A DNA stretch of 64,000 nt from Rhynchopus euleeides (lineage: Eukaryota > Euglenozoa > Diplonemea > Diplonemida > Diplonemidae). The notes under the pieces were generated by a model. That model searched no databases and was not told the origin of the DNA. It saw nothing but the letters and a program-made list of their open reading frames with translations. Of the stretch, positions 10,069 to 18,276 are shown piece by piece (the first letter of the stretch is position 1; each line of letters starts with the position of its first letter). The position numbers and the translations under genes were made by a program. The stretch spans positions 186,001 to 250,000 of the forward strand of contig OY723259.1 in the NCBI GenBank assembly GCA_963210315.1, written 5' to 3'.

Positions 10069-10290
10069 CCCGAATTTCCGGGTCCGGACATGTCCGCCCG
10101 GACATCCGGACACCAGAAAATGTCCGCCCTGTCCGGGGCGGACATTTCTGGATGTCCGGATGTCCGGGCGGACATGTCCGGGCGGGAAATTCGGGAAATG
10201 TCCGGGGGGGGGGGGGGGGGGGGTCAAAATTGGACCCGGACATCCGGACACCCGGATTTCCGGGTCCGGGCATGTCCGCCCTGTCCGCCC
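10068..10290. repeat. GC-rich nested palindrome built from GGACATGTCC / CATCCGGA words
   Basis: 10068-10130 pairs with 10136-10195 (CCCGAATTTCC...GGACATGTCCGCCCGGACAT and its complement). A run of 21 or more G and further GGACATCCGGACA words follow. The motif CATGTCCGGGGG plus a G run plus TCAAAATTGGA occurs both here (10196-10232) and at 9845-9881. It would form a large cruciform or hairpin. Confidence 0.7.
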
Positions 10291-10398
10291 TGAAATCGCC
10301 TAAGGGGCCGGGGGAAATCCAGGAAATTCGGGAAATCCAGGAATATGAAGAATCCTCCGTAGTTCGTATCAGATTATTTCAGGGGCACCAAGTCTCTT

Positions 10399-10630
10399 GT
10401 TTCTTTCGTTCACTTGTTGGTTCTTCGACACACCGAAATCCCAAAGGTCATTCCCTCTGTCTGGTGGGTGTCTCGAGAAAAAACCGAACTCTGGCCTGGG
10501 AAAGGAACATCCCCGAGTTCGCGAGATGAAGAGGCTTCTGCGTGAATCGCATCAAGCACGCCGCATCTTGGCATACAGATGCCGCACGCCAAACAGCACA
10601 CGGATCGTATGGGAAAGTATGTAAGAACCC
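10399..10630 (-). repeat. 3' flank of the astacin-like gene (duplicated)
   Basis: Corresponds to the block beyond the pseudogene at 906-1097. The uninterrupted version of the site hit by the small element at 716-905 is seen here. It probably covers the 3' untranslated region and polyadenylation area, but no certain AATAAA was assigned. Confidence 0.5.
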
Positions 10631-13600
10631 TCACTCAAGGAGGCCCGCATCATCATCCGCCTGTTCCTCCGGTGACCCCGCACCACCCATCTCCAGAAGA
10701 GCATCGTCATAGAGAGCGCCTTGGCCAAAGGTCTCGACCTTGAGGTGGTGCCTCGGCTTCTGCTTGCGGCAGAAGAGGAAGAAGACTGCTGCACACAGGA
10801 GCAGCAGGGCTGCTCCGCACACAGGCAAGACCCAGCACAGCGTGCAGGTGCTGCTGCTACCGTGTCGGGGTGCAGCGGCTCCGCAGACAGCAGCATCGGC
10901 GTCCCACACACAGCCTTCTGTCCGTGCACACAGGGTATCGACGACGAGCGTGCAGTCGAACGAAGCCTCGCACTGCGAAGCAGCTGTGTCCCACACGCAC
11001 AGCGGGAGGGCCTCGCAGTCTGCCTGGGACTCAGCAAGGCACGTGTCGTTCAGGGACACGGCTGCAGGCTCCGGGGTAGCGGTCACGGGTGGCGGGGCAG
11101 ACGACGCCTTGGGCAGGGGGGTGCCGGGTGGCGGTGTCGCTGGTGTGCCACTTGCAGCAGGTGTGGTCGTGGAAGGCGCAGCGGTAGCAACAGGGTTAGT
11201 TGTGGCAGCAGGTGCCGTCGTAATTGCAGGGCCCGTTGTGGTAGCAGGTGTCATGGTAGCAACAGGGCTAGTTGTGGCAGCAGGAACTGCTGTCGCAGCA
11301 GGTGTTGTCGTGGAAGCCGGGCTGGTTGTGGCAGCAGGTGACGTGGAAGCAACAGGAATAGTTGTCGCTGCAGGGGATGTCGTAGGCGCAAGTTCGGTGG
11401 TAGCAGCAGGTGTTGTCGTAGCATCAGGTCCTGCAGGTGCAGCAGTTGCAGGCGCCGGTGTGTTAGGAGATCCGGTTGCAGGTGCAGGTGTGTCAGGCGA
11501 AAGTGTCGCAGGCGCAGGAGTTGCTGTCGGTGTCGTCGGGGCGCCACTTGCAGGTGCAGATGTCGCAGGTGCGTCGGTTCCAGGTGCAGGTGTGACAGGC
11601 GCAGGTGTGTCGGGGGCATCCGTTGCAGGTGCAGGTGTTGACGGCAATGGTGTTGCGGGTGCTGCTGTTGCAGGTGCAGACGTTGCAGGTGCGCCGGTAC
11701 CAGGTGCAGGTGTACTCGGCGAGCCAGTTGCAGGTGCATCGGTCCCAGGCGCGATGGTTGCAGGTGCAGGAGTGAGAGGCGCAGGTGTTGGAGGTGCAGG
11801 TGTGGCGGGGGCACCAGTAGCAGGTGCAGGAGTCACGGGGGAAGGGGTGGCTGGTGCAGGTGTTGGAGGCGAAGGTGTTGCGGGTGCTGCTGTTGCAGGT
11901 GCAGGAGTCGACGGGGCAGGAGTAACAGGCGCAGATGTCTTCGGTGCATCAGTTGCAGGTGCCGGTGTCTTAGGTGCAGGCGTTGGAGGTGCGGGAGTTG
12001 CAGGTGCAGGCGTCTTAGGTGCAGGCGTTGGAGGGGCAGAGCCCTTGCACGGGGTGAATGTGTCCTTCAGCAGTGCCCACTGCTTGGAGCTCTGCGGGTA
12101 GTAGCACACCTTGTACGCTGTCCCGCCCTTCAGCTTCGGGAGGGTGCCGGCACCCCACTCCACCGCCTGGTTGTCCATCAGCATCGACCCTGTCGACGCG
12201 GAGCACGCCTCGAGCGACGCGCACTGCGTCTCCGCCTGCGAGCAGTCCGTCGCACTGGACGGCACCAGCGCCACCTTGTCCGACGTGGCCAGTGCGTCCG
12301 AACCAGGGAAGAAGTGCAGCGTCGCCGCGTCCACACCCACCTTCGGGCACCCAGGCTTCACCTCGAACGTCGGGTCACGGTGGTCGCACGTCAGGTACAG
12401 CTCGTCGATGTACGACGACTCGTCGAATGTGGAGATCTTGATGCTGGCGATGCTGTCGAAGTTGTCAGGCAGTGCGATCCCCGTCCCGCCAGACACACCG
12501 CCAGCCTTGATGCTGAAGGTCTTTGACGTCCAGTCGATCAGGATCTCCCACTCGATCCAAGTGTTCGTGGTGGCCGCCGTGATGGTCGTCCGCGACGACA
12601 CCTGGTAGGCGATGTCGCCAAACAGCCCCGTGTAGCACTTGATGGAGCCGGACTGACCCTGGAACTCAACGCCATACTGCCCGTTGGTACTGCCGGAACG
12701 TGTTGCGAACGTGATAGTCTCTGGACGGACACCACCAGCAGCCAGCGTCGCGGGGTAGCCTGAACGCACCTTGCCAGACCCCGCACCCTTCAGCATCACC
12801 CCCGTGTCGATCGAGATCAGACTGGTGCTGTCGATGTTTGTGTCGAAAGGCTTCTTCACACTGCGGTGGCAGTCACCAGGGATCTGGAACTCCACATCAC
12901 GTGCAGACCACGTTGGTGCCTGTCCCGACTTGAACATCTCACCTGTCAGGTGGAAGTGGAAGTCGACCAGCTCAGTCGGGTCCATCTCGTACCCCGGGTA
13001 CGCCACCAGAGGCCCGATGACGAGCTGCTGGCGGTTCGACGGGTTCACCTTCACAAGCCCCGTGTTCAGCATTGTCGACTTCGCCTTCCCCCACCCCTCC
13101 GTCTTCGGCTGGTTCCCGATCATCGCGTCCAGGATGCGCTGCTTGTTCTCCGTCGTGTCCACCCACTTGTCGTAGTCCCCGACCAGCGTCAGTGTGGCAA
13201 GCGTCCCACCGGCACGCAGGTCGTCCTGCGTCATTCCCTCCACGAGTGACCCCGTCAGCAGGATGTAGCTGGTGCACCACATGTGGAACTCGTCCAGGTA
13301 GCCGTTCCCGAAGTACACCACCTGCGACAAACTGGGGCATGTCTGCATGAAGGACACATCCTGCACCTCCATGTGCCCGTCGATGTACAGGTCCGCCTTC
13401 TGTGTCTGCCAGTTCACGCGCACGTCGAAGTGGTAGTACGTCTTCTCCGCCGCCTGGGCCGCCGCGCTCCTCCCTCCCAGCATCCACGCTCCGGATCGGT
13501 AGCTCACCTGGAAGCACGTCATCGACCCGCCGCTGCCACCACGGAAAGCCAGTGTCGGTGTGTTGACAGCGTCGTGCCACGCCATGTAGAAGGTGATGCG

Positions 13601-14980
13601 CTGCGGTGTCGACTCCGCCAGCAGGGACAGCTGCGCCTGCCCGCTGTTCCCACCCTCCCCACCGATCAGGAACGCACCACCGCCAGCTGCCACAAAGTCA
13701 GACACCTTCTTCACGTTCACACCGATGGGAGTCCACGTCCCGATGGAGTCGTCGAACGCGTCCAGCTGGTTCGAAGGGCAGGTGGCGAACCCGAGGCACT
13801 CCAGCCCGCCGTACCCGGCGTTGCACTTGCACGGCTCCAGCGGGTTGTCCTGGCACGTCCCGCGCGACCCGCACACAGTCGGGTCGTTCGACGCCTTCCC
13901 GAAGCACACTGCGTCCGTCGACGCCACCTCCACGTTCACCAGGCACGTTGCAGTCTTGCCCCCGCTCTCGAACGTCGCCTGGATGGTGTACTTCTGCCCC
14001 TGCACGCTCGTGTCCGGTGTGAAGGTGACCTGTGCCGTTGCTGTCTGCGACACCGTGCTCCCATCCGCCTGTGTCTGCGACAGCATGCTGCTCGGTGCCG
14101 TTGTCCCGGTGTACGACAGCGTCATCGATGCGGAGTACAGCCCGTTGAACTCGACCAGCCACGGCTTCGAGTGCGGGATCACGTGCCTCTTCGGTGTCTC
14201 CTGCGACACCGAGCACGCAGGCTTGTCGTACGACGCCTTGCAGTCGTTGTACATGAAGTGGATGCCCGAGATGTCACCTGCAGACAGCTTCTCGCGCTGC
14301 CCAATCGGCCTTGCCGACACAATCGTCGGCTTCAACCCGATGGCGAACTCGCTCGCCCCGGAGTGCATGATGCTCCCGTAGTCGTATGCCCCGATGGACC
14401 GACCGTGCGACCCCGTCTTGTCGAAGTTGTGCACCATCGCGCTGTTGATCTGTGAATAGTCGACGTACACAAACTCGTCACGGTCGTTCCGCGCCTGTTC
14501 GTGGGACAGCCCCAGCGTGTGCCCGATCAGCTGCATGGCCACTCCCGTCCCACAGTCCTTTGCCAGGTTGATCTGGTTCCTCCCACCATTGCGGCCCACA
14601 GGCGAGTTGCACTGATCCAAGTCGGAGATGAACATCACATGGTCCGTGGGGCACGAGGCCTCGACACACTTCTGGAACCGGATGCACGTGTTGGACTCCC
14701 AGTGCGCAATGGCGGCCGCAACCGTCGCGTCGTCTTCTGTAAGCGCATGGTCCGCAGGGTTCTTCTCCGTGCTGATGAAGTAGGGCACGACCCCACCGGG
14801 CCACAGCCTGTCAGCCTCGTTGATCCCCGCACTGCTGAGCGCCAAGCTGCCACGCGAGTTGTCGACCTGGATGTCACCCTCAACCAAGCCTTTGCCGTAT
14901 CCAGCCTTCACTGGGACCTCTGCACTGCCACCCACACACAGCAGCAGCAGCAGCCCACCTCGCACCGCCATGGACATCAT
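10631..14980 (-). CDS. Type I membrane protein: astacin-like (pseudo-protease), EGF, two LamG-like domains, mucin stalk, Cys modules, TM
   Basis: 1449 residues if started at the Met at 14980, which opens a clear signal peptide (MMSMAVRGGLLLLLCVGGSA). The frame is open further upstream to 15268, but that part lies in the 5' module. Residues about 55-275 are an astacin-like (M12A) domain ending YNDC. The zinc motif reads QLIGHTLGLSHEQARNDRD: the first His and the catalytic Glu of HExxHxxGxxHE are Gln150 and Leu151, and the Met-turn is SIMHSG (Ser207 for the usual Tyr), so it is probably not a protease. Then come an Ig-like region, an EGF-like motif (CGSRGTCQDN, about 357-398), two concanavalin/LamG-like domains (about 400-560 and 690-850), a Thr/Pro/Ala stalk (about 985-1300), two CVWD Cys-modules, a TM helix (about 1379-1403) and an acidic tail ending in GLLE. 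Likely a surface binding protein. Confidence 0.85.
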   Translation of the reverse strand: MMSMAVRGGLLLLLCVGGSAEVPVKAGYGKGLVEGDIQVDNSRGSLALSSAGINEADRLWPGGVVPYFISTEKNPADHALTEDDATVAAAIAHWESNTCIRFQKCVEASCPTDHVMFISDLDQCNSPVGRNGGRNQINLAKDCGTGVAMQLIGHTLGLSHEQARNDRDEFVYVDYSQINSAMVHNFDKTGSHGRSIGAYDYGSIMHSGASEFAIGLKPTIVSARPIGQREKLSAGDISGIHFMYNDCKASYDKPACSVSQETPKRHVIPHSKPWLVEFNGLYSASMTLSYTGTTAPSSMLSQTQADGSTVSQTATAQVTFTPDTSVQGQKYTIQATFESGGKTATCLVNVEVASTDAVCFGKASNDPTVCGSRGTCQDNPLEPCKCNAGYGGLECLGFATCPSNQLDAFDDSIGTWTPIGVNVKKVSDFVAAGGGAFLIGGEGGNSGQAQLSLLAESTPQRITFYMAWHDAVNTPTLAFRGGSGGSMTCFQVSYRSGAWMLGGRSAAAQAAEKTYYHFDVRVNWQTQKADLYIDGHMEVQDVSFMQTCPSLSQVVYFGNGYLDEFHMWCTSYILLTGSLVEGMTQDDLRAGGTLATLTLVGDYDKWVDTTENKQRILDAMIGNQPKTEGWGKAKSTMLNTGLVKVNPSNRQQLVIGPLVAYPGYEMDPTELVDFHFHLTGEMFKSGQAPTWSARDVEFQIPGDCHRSVKKPFDTNIDSTSLISIDTGVMLKGAGSGKVRSGYPATLAAGGVRPETITFATRSGSTNGQYGVEFQGQSGSIKCYTGLFGDIAYQVSSRTTITAATTNTWIEWEILIDWTSKTFSIKAGGVSGGTGIALPDNFDSIASIKISTFDESSYIDELYLTCDHRDPTFEVKPGCPKVGVDAATLHFFPGSDALATSDKVALVPSSATDCSQAETQCASLEACSASTGSMLMDNQAVEWGAGTLPKLKGGTAYKVCYYPQSSKQWALLKDTFTPCKGSAPPTPAPKTPAPATPAPPTPAPKTPAPATDAPKTSAPVTPAPSTPAPATAAPATPSPPTPAPATPSPVTPAPATGAPATPAPPTPAPLTPAPATIAPGTDAPATGSPSTPAPGTGAPATSAPATAAPATPLPSTPAPATDAPDTPAPVTPAPGTDAPATSAPASGAPTTPTATPAPATLSPDTPAPATGSPNTPAPATAAPAGPDATTTPAATTELAPTTSPAATTIPVASTSPAATTSPASTTTPAATAVPAATTSPVATMTPATTTGPAITTAPAATTNPVATAAPSTTTPAASGTPATPPPGTPLPKASSAPPPVTATPEPAAVSLNDTCLAESQADCEALPLCVWDTAASQCEASFDCTLVVDTLCARTEGCVWDADAAVCGAAAPRHGSSSTCTLCWVLPVCGAALLLLCAAVFFLFCRKQKPRHHLKVETFGQGALYDDALLEMGGAGSPEEQADDDAGLLE

Positions 14981-15044
14981 GGTCTGACAACAGAACAGCA
15001 CACCAAGGCGTGAAAAGAAGAAGAACAAGAGTTGATCTGTGCGG

Positions 15045-15520
15045 GTGGGTGTGCTTGCCTCCCAACACAGGCTGGCAGGGCTCTGGGATATCAAGCTTGC
15101 AGGGGAGGAGGCAGGGCTGGGGTGCGTGGGGGTGGGGTGGGGTGGGGCGGGCAGGTCCTCCTCGGGACAGGCACAGCCACAGCTGCTGTTTGCGCTTTCA
15201 ACGGCATCGACACAAAGACACCTCAAGGCCTCGCCCGTCGCACCCACCTCCCCTCCACCTCTCTGCAAGGTTTAGAAGGGCGGCTGCAGTGCTTCTGCCA
15301 GCCGACAGCAGCCCAGCAGCTGTGGGCTGCATGCCAGCCAACACAGGTCTTGGCGTGTTTCCACAATTCACACAATTCCTTGAACCAATCGGTCACCGTC
15401 AGCAGGGGAGCGATAAGCTGGTGATCGTCTCCCACCTCCGAGACGCCAAGCTGCAAGCTGCAAGTGATGAGGGAAAAGCAAACAAACCGGCGGAGGGGAG
15501 GTGCTGGCAACCTGGAGGCG
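15045..15520 (-). promoter_or_regulatory. Shared 5' module, copy of the astacin-like gene
   Basis: Roughly 330-470 bp that recurs before genes B (33262-33540), C (41240-41656, continuing at 43240) and D (51283-51590). It includes GGGATATCAAGCTTGCAGGG, a run of GGGGT units that could form a G-quadruplex, CTCCTCGGGACAGGCACAGC, and AAAGACACCTCAAGGCCTCG. Its constant place upstream of different genes suggests promoter plus 5' untranslated region. This copy holds the uninterrupted site (GCTGCAAGTGATGAGGG, about 15458-15474) into which a hAT element jumped at gene C. Confidence 0.65.
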
Positions 15521-17131
15521 GGGCCTCTACGTCTTACTTCCGCGACGGCAAGCTGCGCTAAGGGGAACATTCCCAGAAGCGGCCCTGGTTCAGGGGAGTC
15601 ACAACACATGCTCGGTCTCCGCAAGCCGCAGGCACTTGCACTTCACACGTAACGTGCATTGAGCTGGCACACAATGGGAGTGGGTTGGAGGGAGGAGGGG
15701 CCAAACACATGGGGCCACGGAGGAGACCATGAAGACATGTTGTGATTCCGAGATTATGCGTTCACCTGTGTCTGTTGCGTGGTAGGCATCAGTCTTCTTC
15801 AGGTTTGATGCAAACAACTCCCTATCTTTTTCGGGACTTTCGCGATAACAGAACAAACAACAGAACGGCGCCTTCGTTTCTAGTTTGACGAGGGAGGTAA
15901 CTAGGTATTGTCTAACTAGTTACCGGACGAGTGAATGGGGGGTATATGTGGGAGCAGGTCAGAAGGCGTTCAACTACACAACCGGGTCGCGCAGGATCAT
16001 CTGTGGGTAAATACGAAAATGATTCTCATTGATCGCACAAAACACACACAGAGATACACGAAACGGTTGGAATCCATTACGCGAGTGTTGCACGGGTAGA
16101 CGCTTCCACCGCTGCGCTTCGACCTGACAAACCCTGTTGTTGTTGGGTCATGTAAGAAGGAAACGGGAGAGAATCCATCGAATCGTGGAGGCTGAAGGCA
16201 CCGCAACCTGCCTGGAGCGTGCCTCTGGGCAAAGTAAAGGAACAGAGCTGGGATGGGCACCATCAGGGTGTCAGATGATACTGTGAATCAACTGAAGGGG
16301 GTGGGGGCAGGGGTAGTCATCAAGAAGAGGGGTTTCCCCCCTCTTTTCTTTGGTGTTCGTACATGCCAAAGCAGGGTGTCCCCCTTTTTCTGTAATTTTT
16401 TGGGAGGGTGGGCCGCCAGGGGTGGCATGGTCCTACCTTGGCCCTACCTCAATATTTTCCCCGTCGAATTTTGTGGAGGGGTCAGATTTTGGGGCTGGGT
16501 TCAGCCTTGTGGCCGAGGTTTCATGCGCCGCAGCGTATGAAAACCCAACGGCATGCTGGGGGCTTGATGGTGTTCATCGAAGCGCACCTCATCATGCCCC
16601 AAGCGAAGGACCATCCCCGCCTGGAATGTGCAATAGCACCAACCGGCGTGGGGACTAGCCTTCGAAGACTTTCAGGATGTTCACTACCGTGGCCTCCGGC
16701 GGCTGGGGGGCTCCGCCCCCCAGACCCCCTGTAGGCTGTCTCGCGACCAAGTCCTTGCGTGTATGGGATTCTTCATCGCACACCATCCACAAAGCGATGC
16801 CAGCCATGAGCTTTGCTGCCGTTCCTGACCACTAGCTGGCAAAGTTACTCGGGATTGCAGTTTTGCAAGTACTCAAAGGCAATCCAAGATCCCCTGGATT
16901 CCTGATTTTTGATCCAGCAGGACGACCAAAGGCAGCAACATCCGGTGCCTCTCGAATTGGGGGAAACCGTTCTGTGGCCGTGCATTCGATCCTGTTTGCA
17001 TCATACCACGGGAAATCGGGGCGGGGTTGGCTGCACTTTTTTTTCTGCAGAGCGCAGGGTTTAATCTAGGATTCCGGATTTTGGGACTCGGGGGGGGTCT
17101 CGCACTTTTGTGGGCCCAAATTTTTTTTTAA
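15521..17131. other. Intergenic region without a supported gene
   Basis: Contains an inverted GTAACTAG...CTAGTTAC pair near 15896-15922, a block at 16195-16290 that resembles 38150-38220 (GGCAAAGTAAAGGAACAGA) and the start of the 3' module (GATACTGTGAATCAACTGAAG), and at 16672-16770 the left arm of a foldback pair. Open frames here are short and unrelated to known families. Confidence 0.4.
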
Positions 17132-17315
17132 GCACACTCGTGTGAGCGGAAAGCGCCCCACCACAGCTGCAACCAAACGTGCTCTATACACTAACCCCAC
17201 CCTTCATCAGGCTCAGGGTGTGATCAGTTCAGGGTTTTGTGTGTAGAAGCGTCAACGCAACAAACAAAAGGGAATTCATCAGAGCGGTTGTAGCTGTGAA
17301 GTGATAGGGCGCTTT
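17132..17315 (+). mobile_element. 190-bp dispersed MITE-like element, copy 3
   Basis: Differs from the copy at 9884-10068 by only a few bases, which points to recent spread. Same ends (AAGCACACTCGTGTGAGCGG; GGGCGCTTT). Confidence 0.75.
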
Positions 17316-17419
17316 TCACCCCAGGTGCAAATTTCTCGGGCGCGCTTCGCGCGCCCGAGACTACGCGGAGATGGCCACTCGCATACGCTCAAGGACTTGC
17401 GAGACAGGCACACGCTAGA

Positions 17420-17478
17420 GGGGGGGTCTGGGGGGCGGAGCCCCCCAGCCGCCGGAGGCCACGGTAGTGAGCATCTGT
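17420..17478 (+). repeat. 57-bp GGTCTGGGGGG dispersed repeat (representative copy)
   Basis: The core GGGGGGTCTGGGGGGCGGAG with the following CCCCCCAGCCGCCGGAGG and CCACGGTAGTGAACATCTG is found here, inverted at 16676-16732, and direct at 42103-42159, 50160-50217 and 50334-50392. CTGGGGGG and CCCCCCAG form an 8-bp stem with a 5-base loop. Three of the copies lie inside the two hAT elements. Confidence 0.8.
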
Positions 17479-17777
17479 TCCTTGCACGTGTCAACGACTT
17501 GCTGCACGAACTTGACAGACAGCTCTTAGACTCAAGGCGGCTCTGCACCGGGCTGAACATGCTCCCCAGCCAGGAGACCCCATTCCTACTGGTCCCCAGG
17601 GAAATCCCCCCCCGCCCCCGCTAAAAGCGACCCCCCAGGGGGGCCCAAACTGCGGGGGGGGTCTTTGACCCCCCCCGACCCCCCTTAGATTAGGCCCTGG
17701 TAGAGCGAGCTCGGCCCACCCTGTGCCCCACCTCTTTTTTGGTTTGCCCGACCCCCAGCGAGATCACTGGTGCCGGG

Positions 17778-18276
17778 GCGATACTGCGAATCAATTGAAG
17801 GGGAGGGTAGTGCAGGGGGATGACGTCACTGTCAGTCCTGCAGCGGGGAGAGGAAAGAAGAATAAGATACACCTTCGTCGTTCACGCAGAAGGGTGTGTT
17901 CGGTGTGATCTGGGCAGACCACATGCACCGATCAGCGTGTCTGAGGAAGACGTGAGGAATGCGAACAGAACAATTTCGTTAGAATTCTTGTTGAGGCAGT
18001 GCAGCCACAGCTCAGAGTGCTGCCAGCTGCACTGTTCAGCGCTTCGTCGCTTCGTTTCAGAGCCGCACACATTGGGGTGTGGTGTGGTGGAGCTGAAGCA
18101 CCGCACCGTACAGCACCACCCATCACATGGCGACACACAAACACAACACACATGACTCTTGAAATGGGCTGGGGTGTCGAACACACCAATCACCTGCTCC
18201 TGATGTGATCAGCACTGTCGCCACACACAGAGCAGAACAAAACAAACAAGGATGCAGTGGAATGGAATGGCAGAGC
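17778..18276 (-). repeat. 3' module R downstream of gene A
   Basis: About 480 bp that directly follows the stop of gene A and recurs behind genes B (29112-29590), C (38341-38633, shortened) and D (45650-46147), with extra copies at 28282-28662, 37698-37945 and 44893-45352. Landmarks: GATGACGTCACTGTCAGTCC, ACACCTTCGTCGTTCACGC, GGAAGACGTGAGGAATGCG, GGGTGTGGTGTGGTGGAGC, ACACCAATCACCTGCTCCTG. Most likely the 3' untranslated region plus flank. Conserved open frames inside it just reflect the duplication. Confidence 0.65.

Larger units (their letters stand above)
16672..17480. repeat. Foldback pair containing the GGTCTGGGGGG repeat
   Basis: 16672-16770 and 17380-17480 are imperfect reverse complements over about 95 bp. 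They share CACTACCGTGGCCTCCGGCG, the CTGGGGGG hairpin, CTGTCTCGC and AAGTCCTTG. Between them lies a MITE (17132-17315) and a hairpin CGGGCGCGC/GCGCGCCCG (17338-17358). This could be a foldback transposon or two chance-inverted copies of a short repeat that share longer flanks. Confidence 0.5.

Noticed and set aside
10740-12101. 453-residue plus-strand frame rich in GAGVAGAGV
   Set aside because: It is the exact antisense of the Thr/Pro stalk of the astacin-like gene. The repeat has a period divisible by three and so keeps several frames open.
13283-14455. 390-residue plus-strand frame
   Set aside because: Antisense to the astacin/EGF/LamG-like coding region, which has clear domains; the plus frame has none.
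17882-18193. Repeated ~100-residue minus-strand frame in every 3' module
   Set aside because: Conserved only because the module is duplicated. It lies just downstream of the WD40 stop codons and is probably untranslated.
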